From Alphaproteobacteria bacterium (GTDB taxonomy: Bacteria > Pseudomonadota > Alphaproteobacteria > Rhizobiales > Rhizobiaceae): DNA of 64,000 nt. The stretch covers positions 1 through 64,000 of the forward strand of contig BOKV01000021.1 of assembly GCA_016861165.1 (NCBI GenBank). Direction: 5' to 3'. Numbering within the stretch: position 1 is the stretch's first letter; the number at the start of each line of letters is the position of its first letter. Of this stretch, positions 37,221 through 46,418 are shown one piece after another. A model generated the notes under the pieces. The model made no database searches and had not been told where the DNA came from. It saw only the letters and a list, made by a program, of their open reading frames with translations. The position numbers were made by a program, and so were the translations under genes.

Positions 37221-38642
37221 ATGGCCGGGGACGGACAGCCCATCGAACGATTGCGCGCCTATCTCCGGGAGCTGAAGCCGGAGGTGCGGGCTCTGCTCAC
37301 CGCGGAGCTCGAACGCGCCATGCTGCGCGGCGACGACATGCCGGGCGCCGAGATGATCCTGTCCGAGCTGCGCGCCGACTTGCGCGAGACCGGCGCCGCG
37401 GGGCCGCGGGCCGACAGCCCGCAGCGCCTGTTCTTCGCGCCGCTCGATCCCTTCCTGGTCGACGACAGCCCCGACCGCAAGCACAAGGGCCGCATCGCCC
37501 GGACCTGCCTGGATCCGATCTGGGAGTGGCTGTGCCGCGACCTCGTGCCCGTCGAGGTGAAGACCTTCACGGAACAGGCCAAGCGCCACCTCTCCCTCAA
37601 CCAGACCAAGATGGCCGAGCACCTCACCCGCGCGTTCCAGGATCGCGTGGTGGTGCGGCTCGAGGAGGCGCTCACCGACGCCGCCAACAACGACAAGTCG
37701 CGCCGCCGCCTCCTCGGACAGGTGCGCACGCCGCACGCGCTCGACGATCTGCGCGAGATCTACGCCATTCTCAAGGGCCGTGACGCCCTCGCGGTGATCG
37801 CCTCGCGGCTGCCGCCGCAGATCGCGAACCTCGCCGACGAACAGCTCGACGCCGTGAAGGCGCTGCTCGAATCCCCGGTGGCGCGCCACCGCGACGTCTA
37901 CGTCTATGCCCTCGTGCTGGTGATGAGCCGGCTGGCGGCGCCCTGGCAGCTGGTCCGCCTCGCGATCAAGGCCGCCGACAGCGACGTGGTCTCCAAGATC
38001 GCCGCCACCCCCTATGCGGTCGCCGTCGACATGGTGCTGACCGACGTCGACCGCCTGATGTCGCTGCTGCGCGCCGAGGTGAAGCGCGGCGGCACCGGCA
38101 TCCCGCCTCTGCTCAAGGACATCCACGATTCCGCGCGCACGCTGCGCACCGAGATGGACCTCTCGGGCGACTCCCCCTGGGCGCGACAGCTGGCGGCGGT
38201 GCGCAGCGAGGTCTCCGAGCTGCTGCGCTCCGCGATCGAGACGGTCCCGGGTCGCGTGCGCCGCCTGCTGCGGGTGCGCCCCGTGAAGGAGATCGCCCCC
38301 AACAGCAAGCTCGATCCGAACGACGTGGCGGACACCGAGGCCGCGATCGAGCTGGTGAGCGAGTGTCGCAAGTATGCGAGCGAGCTTGCGCTGAGCGAGG
38401 TGACGATGCGCACCTTCTCGGACCTGCAGAACTTCCTCGACACCGGCACGACCCCGCTGCTCGACGGGTTGCGCAGTGCCGGGGCGGCGGACCGTCAGTT
38501 CCGCCAGTCCCAGATCGAGGCCGCGGCGCGCTTCTGCGCCAAGGTGTTCGGCGCCGAATATGCAGCCCTGATCTCCAAGGCCGCCGAGGTCGCCGCCAAG
38601 GGCGAGCAGAAGCCCAAGGAAGCCAAGGCCGCCAAGGCCTGA
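37221..38642 (+). CDS. Conserved hypothetical protein, 473 residues
   Basis: I do not recognise a named domain. The protein is soluble and mostly helical, starting MAGDGQPIERLRAYLRELKP. It includes DPIWEWLCRDLVPVEVKTFT, HALDDLREIYAILKGRDALA, DVVSKIAATPYAVAVDMVLT and an Arg-rich segment VPGRVRRLLRVRP. The C-terminus is Lys/Ala-rich (GEQKPKEAKAAKA). Such proteins sit near cycHJKL in related genomes by recollection. A weak upstream start at 37205 in another frame is rejected. It has strong GC3 bias as a real gene. A cytoplasmic structural or regulatory role is possible but not supported further. Confidence 0.75.
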   Translation: MAGDGQPIERLRAYLRELKPEVRALLTAELERAMLRGDDMPGAEMILSELRADLRETGAAGPRADSPQRLFFAPLDPFLVDDSPDRKHKGRIARTCLDPIWEWLCRDLVPVEVKTFTEQAKRHLSLNQTKMAEHLTRAFQDRVVVRLEEALTDAANNDKSRRRLLGQVRTPHALDDLREIYAILKGRDALAVIASRLPPQIANLADEQLDAVKALLESPVARHRDVYVYALVLVMSRLAAPWQLVRLAIKAADSDVVSKIAATPYAVAVDMVLTDVDRLMSLLRAEVKRGGTGIPPLLKDIHDSARTLRTEMDLSGDSPWARQLAAVRSEVSELLRSAIETVPGRVRRLLRVRPVKEIAPNSKLDPNDVADTEAAIELVSECRKYASELALSEVTMRTFSDLQNFLDTGTTPLLDGLRSAGAADRQFRQSQIEAAARFCAKVFGAEYAALISKAAEVAAKGEQKPKEAKAAKA

Positions 38643-38851
38643 TTCCGCGCCGGGCGCAGACCCCTCATGGTCTCGGTGGCTTGCCCGGTCCGGCTGCCCC
38701 TCGGGGAGGTCGGCTGCGTTGATCTTCCTCATTGCCGGCACGGGTCCGGCATGATGTAAGACCGCCCGGCGCTCCGGTCCGGACTCGGATGGTCCGCGGC
38801 GCGCCACGGATTGCGCGCCGGGACGGCACGGGATTTGAGTAAAATAGCACC
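38643..38851. other. Intergenic region before ccmI
   Basis: About 210 bases without a supported gene. It probably contains the ccmIEFH promoter near 38835 (AGTAAAATAGCACC just before the ATG is the only AT-rich part). No clear terminator with a T-run was found. Confidence 0.4.
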
Positions 38852-39976
38852 ATGACGCTGTGGCTGGTTTTCGCGCTGATGACGGCGGCCGCGATCTTCG
38901 TGGTGCTGTGGCCGCTCGGACGGCGCGCGGGCGCGCGCCCCGGGGGCAGCGACCTCGCGGTCTATCGCGACCAGCTCGACGAGATCGCGCGCGACCGCGC
39001 GGGCGGGCTGATCGGCGAGGCGGAGGCGGAGGCTGCGCGTGTCGAAGTGTCGCGGCGGCTGCTGGCGGCGGCCGACGCGGCCGCGGAGCATGCACCCGCG
39101 CCGGGCGGAACGGTGCGGCGCCGCGCCGCGGCCGTCATGGCCTTCATCGTGGTTCCGGCCGTGGGCGTCGCCTTCTATGCGAGCTTCGGCGCGCCGCATC
39201 TGCCCGACATGCCGCGCGCCGCGCGGCAGGCCCCGGCGCTCGCCAACCAGTCGATCGACGGGCTCGTCGCGCAGGTCGAGGCGCATCTCGCGCGCAAGCC
39301 GGAGGACGGCCGCGGCTGGGAGGTGCTGGCGCCCGTCTATCTCCGGCTCGGGCGGCTCGAGGAGGCCGTCAAGGCGCGGCAGAATGCGCTGCGCCTGCTC
39401 GGCTCCACCCCCGACCGCGAGGCGAGCCTCGGCGAGGCCATCACGGCGGCCCAGAACGGCGTCGTGACCGAGCAGGCGCGCGCCGCCTTCGCACGCGCGC
39501 TCGCGCGCGAGCCGAAGCACGACGTCGCCCGCTACTACATGGGCCTCGCGGCCGAGCAGGAGGGCAAGCGCGAGGAGGCGGCGCGGATCTGGCGCGGGCT
39601 CGTCGCCGAGGCCCAGGCGAACTCGCCCTGGGCGCTGTTCCTGCGCCAGGCGCTGGCGCGCGTCGATCCCTCGGGCGCGGCGGCCATGAGCGAGCCGTCC
39701 GGGCCGAGCGCCGAGGACGTCGCGGCAGCCGCTCTGCTCAAGCCGGAGGACCGCGACGCCATGGTGCGCGGCATGGTCGAGCGGCTCGCGGAGCGGCTCA
39801 AGAACGACGGCTCGGATGTCGATGGCTGGGTGCGCCTGGTGCGCGCCCATCTGGTGCTCGGCGAGCGCGAGAAGGCGCAGGCGGCGGCCGGCGCGGCGCG
39901 CCGCGCGCTCGAAGGCGACGCCGAGAAGGTGCGCCGTCTCGACGAAGCCGTGAAGGGCTTGGGCCTGGAAGGTTGA
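38852..39976 (+). CDS. ccmI: Cytochrome c biogenesis protein CcmI (CycH)
   Basis: This 374-residue inner-membrane protein is the apocytochrome c chaperone of the System I haem-ligation complex. It starts [20 protein letters not shown], with a second helix near residues 91-110 ([20 protein letters not shown]). TPR-like repeats follow ([45 protein letters not shown]). [20 protein letters not shown] is the N-terminal CcmI family motif. The gene begins the ccmI-E-F-H operon, seven bases before ccmE. Confidence 0.92.
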   Translation: MTLWLVFALMTAAAIFVVLWPLGRRAGARPGGSDLAVYRDQLDEIARDRAGGLIGEAEAEAARVEVSRRLLAAADAAAEHAPAPGGTVRRRAAAVMAFIVVPAVGVAFYASFGAPHLPDMPRAARQAPALANQSIDGLVAQVEAHLARKPEDGRGWEVLAPVYLRLGRLEEAVKARQNALRLLGSTPDREASLGEAITAAQNGVVTEQARAAFARALAREPKHDVARYYMGLAAEQEGKREEAARIWRGLVAEAQANSPWALFLRQALARVDPSGAAAMSEPSGPSAEDVAAAALLKPEDRDAMVRGMVERLAERLKNDGSDVDGWVRLVRAHLVLGEREKAQAAAGAARRALEGDAEKVRRLDEAVKGLGLEG

Positions 39977-39983
39977 ACACGCG

Positions 39984-40445
39984 ATGACCCGAAAGCAGCG
40001 ACGCCTCGTCTTGATCGGTTCCGGCCTCGCCGTGCTCGGGCTCGCGGCCGCGCTGGTGCTCACCGCGCTGCGCGACACCATCGTGTTCTTCAACTCGCCG
40101 ACCGACGTGGTCGAGAAGCAGATCGCGCCCGGCACCCGCATCCGCCTCGGCGGCCTGGTCAAGCCGGGCAGCATCGCGCGCGGCGAGAACCTCCAGGTGC
40201 GCTTCGAAGTGACCGACGGCAACACCGCGCTGCCGGTCGCCTACACGGGCATCCTTCCCGACCTGTTCCGCGAAGGGCAGGGCGTCGTCGCCGAGGGCGT
40301 GCTCGAGCCCGGCCTGTTCAAGGCCGACACGGTGCTCGCCAAGCACGACGAGACCTACATGCCGAAGGAGGTGGCCGACGCGCTGAAGAAGCAGGGCCAC
40401 TGGAAGGACGACTACGACAAGAAAAGGCAGGGCAAGACCCAATGA
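39984..40445 (+). CDS. ccmE: Haem chaperone CcmE (CycJ)
   Basis: This 153-residue membrane-anchored periplasmic protein carries haem from CcmC to the CcmFHI ligase. One N-terminal helix ([20 protein letters not shown]) leads to an OB-fold domain with [20 protein letters not shown] and [20 protein letters not shown]. The haem-binding motif is [14 protein letters not shown], with the covalent-binding His in HDETY. The stop overlaps the ccmF start (ATGA). Confidence 0.95.
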   Translation: MTRKQRRLVLIGSGLAVLGLAAALVLTALRDTIVFFNSPTDVVEKQIAPGTRIRLGGLVKPGSIARGENLQVRFEVTDGNTALPVAYTGILPDLFREGQGVVAEGVLEPGLFKADTVLAKHDETYMPKEVADALKKQGHWKDDYDKKRQGKTQ

Positions 40446-42424
40446 TCGCGGAGATCGGACACTACGCACTGGTTCTCGCCCTCGGCATCGCCCTGATCCA
40501 GAGCGTGCTGCCGATCTGGGGCGTGCGCACCCGCGACGACGCGCTGATGGCGGTCGCCGGGCCGGCCGCGCTCGCCCAGGCGCTGTTCGTGGCCGTGTCC
40601 TTCGCGGCGCTCACCTGGTGCTACGTCGTGTCCGACTTCTCGGTCGTGAACGTGTTCGAGAACTCCCATTCGGCCAAGCCGCTGGTCTACCGGATCACCG
40701 GCGTATGGGGGAACCACGAGGGCTCGATGCTCCTCTGGGTGCTGATCCTCGCGCTGTTCGGCGCCCTGGTGGGCCTGTTCGGCCGCAACCTGCCGCGCAC
40801 GCTCCGGGCCAACGTGCTCGCCGCGCAGTCCTGGATCGCGGCCGCCTTCTACCTGTTCATCCTCGTCACCTCGAACCCGTTCCTGCGCATCGCCGAAGCC
40901 CCGCTCGAGGGGCGCGACCTCAATCCGCTGCTGCAGGATATCGGCCTCGCGGTGCATCCGCCGCTGCTCTATCTCGGCTATGTCGGCTTCTCGATCTCCT
41001 TCTCCTTCGCGGTCGCGGCGCTGATCGACGGCCGCATCGACGCCGCCTGGGCGCGCTGGGTGCGGCCCTGGACGCTCGCCGCCTGGATGTTCCTCACCCT
41101 CGGCATCGCCATGGGCTCCTACTGGGCCTATTACGAGCTCGGCTGGGGCGGCTGGTGGTTCTGGGACCCGGTCGAGAACGCCTCGCTGATGCCCTGGCTG
41201 GCCGGCACCGCGCTGCTCCATTCGGCGGTCGTGATGGAGAAGCGCAACGCGCTCAAGGTCTGGACCGTGCTGCTCGCGATCCTCACCTTCTCGCTGTCGC
41301 TGCTCGGCACCTTCCTGGTGCGCTCCGGCGTGCTCACCTCGGTGCATTCCTTCGCCACCGACCCGACGCGCGGCGTGTTCATCCTGATGATCCTGGTGCT
41401 GTTCATCGGCGGCGCGCTCGCGCTCTACGCCTGGCGCGCGCCCATGCTCAAGCAGGGCGGCCTGTTCGCGCCGATCTCGCGCGAGGGGGCGCTGGTCTTC
41501 AACAACCTGTTCCTCACCACCGCCTGCGCCACCGTCTTCATCGGCACGCTCTACCCGCTCGCGCTCGAATCGCTCACCGCCGAGAAGATCTCGGTTGGCG
41601 CGCCCTTCTTCAATCTGACCTTCGGCCCGCTGTTCGCGATCCTGCTGCTGGCGGTGCCGTTCGGGCCGCTGCTCGCCTGGAAGCGCGGCGACCTCGTCGG
41701 CGTGGCGCAGCGCCTGCTCGCCGCCTTCGCGGGCGCGCTGGTCGCGGCCGCCGCGGTCGTCGCGGCGCAGGGGGGCGGCCCGGTGCTCGCGCCCTTCGCG
41801 ATCGGGCTCGCGGTGTTCGTCATGATCGGCGCGCTCGTCGACCTCGCCGAGCGCACCGCGCTGTTCCGCGTGCCGCTGGCGGCCGCCGTCGCGCGCGCGC
41901 GCGGGCTGCCGCGCGCGGCCTACGGCACGGCGGTCGCGCATTTCAGCCTCGGCCTCGTCCTGCTCGGCATCGTCGGCGAGACCCAGTGGAACACCGAGCG
42001 CATCGTCTCCCTCAAGCCGGGAGCGACGGTCTCGCTCGCGGGCTACGAGGTCGCCTTCGACGGCATGGTGCCGCGCCAGGGCCCGAACTACCGCGAGCTC
42101 GCCGCCAGGTTCACGGTACGCAGGGACGGCGTGGTGCTCGGCGAGCTCGCGCCCTCGAAGCGCACCTTCACGGCGCGCGGCACCTCCACCAGCGAGGCGG
42201 CGCTGCTCACCCGCGGCTTCAGCCAGGTCTACGTCTCGCTCGGCGATCCCAATGCGGACGGCTCGATCGCGGTCCGCCTCTATCACAAGCCGCTGGTGCT
42301 GCTGATCTGGATCGGCAGCGTCGTCATGGTGCTCGGCGGCGCGCTCTCGCTCTCCGACCGCCGCCTGCGCGTCGGCGCGCCCAAGCCGGCGCGGCCGAAG
42401 GCGGGGCTGCAGCCCGCGGAGTAG
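40442..42424 (+). CDS. ccmF: Cytochrome c haem lyase subunit CcmF (CycK)
   Basis: This 660-residue polytopic inner-membrane protein attaches haem to apocytochrome c. It has the tryptophan-rich WWD domain [20 protein letters not shown] near residue 232 and flanking His ([14 protein letters not shown] near 173; THSFATD-type site as [11 protein letters not shown] near 300). [14 protein letters not shown] near 93 is also conserved. About 15 membrane helices are visible. The length matches family members (about 650). It is coupled to ccmE and four bases from ccmH. Confidence 0.95.
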   Translation: MIAEIGHYALVLALGIALIQSVLPIWGVRTRDDALMAVAGPAALAQALFVAVSFAALTWCYVVSDFSVVNVFENSHSAKPLVYRITGVWGNHEGSMLLWVLILALFGALVGLFGRNLPRTLRANVLAAQSWIAAAFYLFILVTSNPFLRIAEAPLEGRDLNPLLQDIGLAVHPPLLYLGYVGFSISFSFAVAALIDGRIDAAWARWVRPWTLAAWMFLTLGIAMGSYWAYYELGWGGWWFWDPVENASLMPWLAGTALLHSAVVMEKRNALKVWTVLLAILTFSLSLLGTFLVRSGVLTSVHSFATDPTRGVFILMILVLFIGGALALYAWRAPMLKQGGLFAPISREGALVFNNLFLTTACATVFIGTLYPLALESLTAEKISVGAPFFNLTFGPLFAILLLAVPFGPLLAWKRGDLVGVAQRLLAAFAGALVAAAAVVAAQGGGPVLAPFAIGLAVFVMIGALVDLAERTALFRVPLAAAVARARGLPRAAYGTAVAHFSLGLVLLGIVGETQWNTERIVSLKPGATVSLAGYEVAFDGMVPRQGPNYRELAARFTVRRDGVVLGELAPSKRTFTARGTSTSEAALLTRGFSQVYVSLGDPNADGSIAVRLYHKPLVLLIWIGSVVMVLGGALSLSDRRLRVGAPKPARPKAGLQPAE

Positions 42425-42427
42425 ACG

Positions 42428-42922
42428 ATGCGTCGGCTGCGCCTCGTCCTCCTCGCGCTCGCGCTGTTGCATGCGCCGGCGCTCGCCGTGCAGCCCGACG
42501 AGGTGCTCCCGGATCCGGCACTCGAGGCCCGCGCGCGCGCGCTCTCCAAGGAGCTGCGCTGCATGGTCTGCCAGAATCAGTCGATCGACGATTCCGATGC
42601 GCCGCTCGCGCGCGACCTGCGCGTGCTGGTGCGCGAGCGCCTCGCCGCCGGCGACAGCGACACGCAGGTGGTCGATTTCCTGGTCGCGCGCTATGGCGAG
42701 TTCGTGCTCCTCAATCCGCGCGTCGGCTGGCACACTGCGCTGTTGTGGCTCGCGCCCGCGGCGGTGCTGATCGGCGGCGCGATCGGGCTCGTCGTCCTGA
42801 TCCGCCGCCGGCGCGGCGCGAATCCGACCGTCGCCGAGCAGGTCGCCGCGCGGACGCTCACGCCCGAGGAGGAGGCGCGCCTCGCCAGGCTTCTCGATGA
42901 GTCGGGCGAGCCGCGGCCTTAG
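42428..42922 (+). CDS. ccmH: Cytochrome c biogenesis thiol reductase CcmH (CycL)
   Basis: This 164-residue protein has a signal/anchor ([18 protein letters not shown]), then the redox motif [15 protein letters not shown] (Cys-x-x-Cys) in the periplasm. A C-terminal membrane helix follows ([22 protein letters not shown]) with a short cytoplasmic tail. It reduces apocytochrome c disulphides before haem attachment. It ends the ccmIEFH cluster; ccmABCDG must be elsewhere. A convergent gene starts its stop codon four bases before the ccmH end. Confidence 0.94.
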   Translation: MRRLRLVLLALALLHAPALAVQPDEVLPDPALEARARALSKELRCMVCQNQSIDDSDAPLARDLRVLVRERLAAGDSDTQVVDFLVARYGEFVLLNPRVGWHTALLWLAPAAVLIGGAIGLVVLIRRRRGANPTVAEQVAARTLTPEEEARLARLLDESGEPRP

Positions 42923-43494
42923 CTGCGCTCCGGGCTCCCTGGTCGGGACGCTCCGCCGCCGAGCGCGGACTCCGTGGCATCGACGCTGGCGGGGTCGAGC
43001 TTGGAGGCGAAGATCGCGGATTCCATCAGGATGGTGAGCGCGGTCTTCGGGTCCAGCACGGTCGCGGCATCGCGGATCATGCGCGCCGCGATCTGCGCCG
43101 TGATGGCCGGCCAGGACGCGATCGGGGGCGCACCGAGCTCCGCCGGCATGCCGGGCAGGGCGCCGGAGAGGCAGGACTTCGCGAAGGGCCACGTCCGCTG
43201 CAGGATGTCGCGAGGCGTCATGTGCGGCTGCTTGTCGGCGGACGGCAGCCCCTCCCGGTCGCTGCCGATGCTCTGCGACACGTGCGCGAACATGCCGGTG
43301 AGTTCCGGCAGCTCCTCGACTCTCAGCCCCGCGGCCAGCGCTCCGCCCGCCGCAAGCGGCCACAGCCTTCTCTGCCCCTCCGCCGCGTCGTTCGTGAGGA
43401 ACATCTGGTTGAGCGGCTCGCCGAAGATGTAGTTCGTGCCCGACGCCGTCGTGACCAGCCGCATCTCGCGCCGGATCGCGGTGTCCGTCGCCAT
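42919..43494 (-). CDS. Hypothetical protein opposite the ccm operon
   Basis: This gene is unrecognised. From the ATG at 43494 it is 191 residues: [36 protein letters not shown], then [20 protein letters not shown] and a C-terminal [16 protein letters not shown] segment. The frame stays open upstream to 43734, and an in-frame segment AISLDGHAAAQRALLAH just before the ATG could also be coding, so the start is uncertain. It is convergent with ccmH (four-base overlap of stops) and divergent from degP. No signal peptide is apparent. Confidence 0.5.
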   Translation of the reverse strand: MATDTAIRREMRLVTTASGTNYIFGEPLNQMFLTNDAAEGQRRLWPLAAGGALAAGLRVEELPELTGMFAHVSQSIGSDREGLPSADKQPHMTPRDILQRTWPFAKSCLSGALPGMPAELGAPPIASWPAITAQIAARMIRDAATVLDPKTALTILMESAIFASKLDPASVDATESALGGGASRPGSPERS

Positions 43495-43822
43495 GTGCGC
43501 GAGCAGCGCGCGCTGGGCCGCGGCGTGTCCGTCCAGGGAAATCGCATGTCCGGCTCCGCGTTGAACGCCCCGCGCCCGTGTGTGTCGGGGAAGCGGCCGC
43601 GGGGGTTCGAGAATCGCCGGCGGCGCGCTGCCCAATTCGTGCCGCAATGCCCGGGGCGCGACCGGGACACGGCGGCGCGCGCATCGTTCAACATATTGAT
43701 AATGAACGATAATTGATCGCCGCGAGGTTACCAAAGTTTAATCCGGCCGTCAGGACACCGTAAGGCGGCGGCTCCCATTTTCGGTGCCAGCAGTGTCGTG
43801 CCGCACGCACTGATCCGAAGGA
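43495..43822. promoter_or_regulatory. Divergent region ahead of degP
   Basis: This holds an AT-rich patch near 43690-43745 (TTGATAATGAACGATAATTG and GGTTACCAAAGTTTAATCC), the likely promoter area for degP and possibly for the opposite gene. Consensus boxes could not be assigned. Confidence 0.4.
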
Positions 43823-45373
43823 ATGGAGCACATGCGAATGTCCACGAGCGTCTCGCCCTCCGCGAACAAGGGGCGCCCCATCACGCCGCGCCGCGCCGCG
43901 CTTCTCGCGTCCGCCGGCCTCGGTGCCGTCCTGATCTTCGCCGCGCCCCAATGGGGCCCGCAGCCCAACCTGCCGGCGCTGTCCAGCGCCGCCCATGCCC
44001 AGAACGCGACCCGGCCGGCCGGCTTCGCCGACATCGTCGAGAAGGTGAAGCCCGCGGTCATCGGCGTGCGCGTGAAGGTCAATGGCGCCGCGACCACCGG
44101 CAGCGACTCCCCGTTCCCGCCCGGCTCGCCCATGGAGCGCTTCTTCCGGCGCTTCGGCCCGGACGGCATTCCGGGCATGCCGGACATGCCGCGCGGTCCG
44201 CGCGGGCGCAACTTCAGCATGGGCCAGGGCTCCGGCTTCTTCATCTCGGCCGACGGCTTTGCGGTGACCAACAACCACGTGGTCGACAAGGCCGACTCCG
44301 TGGAGGTGACCACCGACGACGGCAAGACCTATACCGCGAAGGTGATCGGCTCCGACCCGAAGACCGACCTCGCCCTGATCAAGGTCGACGGCCGCAACGA
44401 CTTCCCCTTTGCGCGCCTCGCCGACCAGCAGCCGCGCATCGGCGACTGGGTGCTCGCGGTCGGCAATCCCTTCGGTCTCGGCGGCACCGTGACGGCGGGC
44501 ATCGTCTCGGCGCGCGGCCGCGACATCGGCGCCGGCCCCTATGACGACTTCCTGCAGATCGACGCCCCGGTGAACAAGGGCAATTCCGGCGGCCCGACCT
44601 TCGACGTCGACGGCAATGTGGTCGGCGTCAACACGGCGATCTTCTCGCCGTCGGGCGGCTCGATCGGCATCGCCTTCGCGATCCCGTCCGACACCGTGCG
44701 GACCGTGATCTCGCAGCTCAAGGACAAGGGCGTCGTTACCCGCGGCTGGATCGGCGTTCAGATCCAGCCCGTGACCGACGACATCGCCGACAGCCTGGGC
44801 CTGAAGAAGAGCAGTGGCGCGCTGGTGGCCGAGCCGCAGGACAACGGTCCCGCCGCGAAGGCCGGTGTCCAGTCGGGTGACGTCATCGCCTCGGTCGACG
44901 GCGAGCCCGTGAAGGATGCGCGCGACCTCGCCAAGAAGATCAGCGGCATGGCCCCCGGCTCGGCCGTCAAGCTCGGCGTCATCCGCAAGGGTTCCGAGCA
45001 GACCCTGACGGTCACCCTCGGCGAGTTCCCGCGCGACCAGCAGCAGGCCGCGCGTGGGGGCAGCGACGAGGGACGCCGCGGGCAGACCGACGTGCCGCGC
45101 CTCGGCCTCACGCTCGCGCCCGCCGACAATGTCGCCGGCGCCGGCGCCGAGGGCGTGGTCGTCACCGAGGTCCAGGAGGGCAGCCCGGCGGCGCGGAACG
45201 GCTTCCGCACCGGCGACGTGATCCTCGACGTCGGCGGCAAGACGGTCTCGAACCCGGCCGACGTGCGCAACGCGCTGAGCGAGGCGCAGTCGGGCGGCAA
45301 GCGCAGCGTGCTGATGCGCGTGAAGTCCGGCAACAACACCCGCTTCGTGGCGGTGCCGGTCAACCGCGGCTGA
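43823..45373 (+). CDS. degP: Periplasmic serine protease DegP/Do family
   Basis: This 516-residue HtrA-type protease starts MEHMRMSTSVSPSANKGRPI with a membrane segment near 30-45 and AHAQNATRP as the likely cleavage region. The trypsin-like domain has His152 (TNNHVVDK), Asp182 (KTDLALIK) and Ser255 (VNKGNSGGP). Two PDZ domains follow (about 300-400 and 420-510), the second with GVVVTEVQEGSPAARNGFRT GDVILDV. It degrades or refolds damaged envelope proteins. ATGs at 43832 and 43838 are alternative starts. It lies between the ccm genes and a two-component pair, an order conserved in rhizobia. Confidence 0.94.
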   Translation: MEHMRMSTSVSPSANKGRPITPRRAALLASAGLGAVLIFAAPQWGPQPNLPALSSAAHAQNATRPAGFADIVEKVKPAVIGVRVKVNGAATTGSDSPFPPGSPMERFFRRFGPDGIPGMPDMPRGPRGRNFSMGQGSGFFISADGFAVTNNHVVDKADSVEVTTDDGKTYTAKVIGSDPKTDLALIKVDGRNDFPFARLADQQPRIGDWVLAVGNPFGLGGTVTAGIVSARGRDIGAGPYDDFLQIDAPVNKGNSGGPTFDVDGNVVGVNTAIFSPSGGSIGIAFAIPSDTVRTVISQLKDKGVVTRGWIGVQIQPVTDDIADSLGLKKSSGALVAEPQDNGPAAKAGVQSGDVIASVDGEPVKDARDLAKKISGMAPGSAVKLGVIRKGSEQTLTVTLGEFPRDQQQAARGGSDEGRRGQTDVPRLGLTLAPADNVAGAGAEGVVVTEVQEGSPAARNGFRTGDVILDVGGKTVSNPADVRNALSEAQSGGKRSVLMRVKSGNNTRFVAVPVNRG

Positions 45374-45374
45374 C

Positions 45375-45423
45375 GCGCATGATCCCGAAAAGTGGGCACC
45401 GGTTTTCGGGAAGGATCATGCGC
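45375..45423. repeat. Dispersed palindromic repeat, copy 3 (after degP)
   Basis: GCGCATGATCC arms pair with GGATCATGCGC, and inner CCGAAAA pairs with TTTTCGG around a GTGGGCACCGG loop. It begins two bases after the degP stop, so it can also act as a transcript end. It is the best preserved member of this repeat family in the window. Confidence 0.75.
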
Positions 45424-45486
45424 CAGTAACTCCAACAGGGGCCGTTCCTCCCGGCAACCGTCGCCCCCGCCGGTGGAGCGATCCCG

Positions 45487-45512
45487 GGGGACGGGTGGAG
45501 ACACCCGTCCCC
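45487..45512. other. Perfect hairpin with GAGA loop
   Basis: GGGGACGGGTG, loop GAGA, CACCCGTCCCC: an 11-bp perfect stem in the gap between degP and the next response regulator. No T-run follows. Confidence 0.6.
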
Positions 45513-45551
45513 GCCTCTTCGGTCCGGCCCCGGAATCCCCGCGCCCCCCTG

Positions 45552-45601
45552 GCGCATGGCCCCGGAAGAATGGCTCCCGTTTTTCGGGCAAGGCCGTGCG
45601 C
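45552..45601. repeat. Dispersed palindromic repeat, copy 4 (degenerate)
   Basis: GCGCATGGCC and GGCCGTGCGC arms surround CCGGAAGAATGGCTCCCG and TTTTTCGGG, a diverged copy of the repeat at 45375-45423 in the same orientation, 177 bases on. Confidence 0.6.
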
Positions 45602-45625
45602 GACGACCGGAGCCGGATCGGACAC

Positions 45626-45655
45626 GGGGGCGGCGGAGACACCTCCGCCGCCCCC
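45626..45655. other. Perfect 13-bp hairpin
   Basis: GGGGGCGGCGGAG, loop ACAC, CTCCGCCGCCCCC. It lies about 80 bases upstream of the response regulator start and shares GGAGACACC across the loop with the hairpin at 45487-45512. It could lie in the leader of the regulator mRNA. Confidence 0.6.
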
Positions 45656-45737
45656 GAAGTCTGCTTGCATGGTGGAGTTGCCCATGGGCCCCGGGAATTC
45701 GCTACACTCCTCCGAATCTCGGGATTCCCCGGTCGCC

Positions 45738-46418
45738 ATGCGCCTGCTCATCATCGAAGACGACGCCGACGCCGCGGACTACCTGGTCAAGGCGTTCCGC
45801 GAGGTCGGCCATGTCGCGGACCATGCGGCCGACGGCGAGGAGGGGCTCGCGCTCGCCCTCGAGGGGGGCTACGACGTGCTGATCGTCGACCGCATGCTGC
45901 CGAAGCGCGACGGGCTCACCCTGATCGGCATGCTGCGGGCGAAGCAGGTCGACACCCCGGTGCTGATCCTGTCGGCGCTCGGCGAGGTCGACGACCGGGT
46001 CAAGGGCCTGCGCGCCGGCGGCGACGACTACCTGCCCAAGCCCTACGCCTTTTCCGAGCTGCTGGCGCGCGTCGAGGTGCTGGCGCGGCGGCGCGGCGGC
46101 CGCAACGAGGACACGGTCTATCGGGTCGGCGACCTCGAGCTCGATCGCCTCTCGCACCGGGTGAGCCGCGGCGACACCGAGATCGTGCTGCAGCCGCGCG
46201 AGTTCCGCCTGCTCGAATATCTGATGCGCCATGCCGGGCAGGTCGTCACCCGCACCATGCTGCTCGAGAACGTGTGGGACTACCATTTCGACCCGCAGAC
46301 CAACGTCATCGACGTGCACATCTCGCGCCTGCGCTCGAAGATCGACAAGGGCTTCACTCAGCCCCTCCTGCACACCGTGCGCGGCGCCGGATACATGCTC
46401 CGTGACGGCGCTCGGTAA
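45738..46418 (+). CDS. OmpR-family response regulator
   Basis: This 226-residue protein has a receiver domain with IIEDDADA (Asp8-Asp9), phosphoacceptor Asp51 in VLIVDRMLPK, and Lys in YLPKPYAF. The C-terminal winged helix has LQPREFRLLEYLMRHAGQVV, then TNVIDVHISRLRSKID and VRGAGYML. The ATG at 45738 fits MRLLIIEDDADAADYLVKAF; the frame upstream is repeat sequence. The kinase start lies inside its end. It is the degP-linked regulator of the rhizobial degP-RR-HK-glnE arrangement. Confidence 0.9.
   Translation: MRLLIIEDDADAADYLVKAFREVGHVADHAADGEEGLALALEGGYDVLIVDRMLPKRDGLTLIGMLRAKQVDTPVLILSALGEVDDRVKGLRAGGDDYLPKPYAFSELLARVEVLARRRGGRNEDTVYRVGDLELDRLSHRVSRGDTEIVLQPREFRLLEYLMRHAGQVVTRTMLLENVWDYHFDPQTNVIDVHISRLRSKIDKGFTQPLLHTVRGAGYMLRDGAR

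Noticed and set aside
40412-43684. A 1090-codon open frame opposite ccmF, ccmH and the unknown gene
   Set aside because: Low-complexity Glu/Arg/Gln sequence complementary to genuine ccm genes with full motifs.
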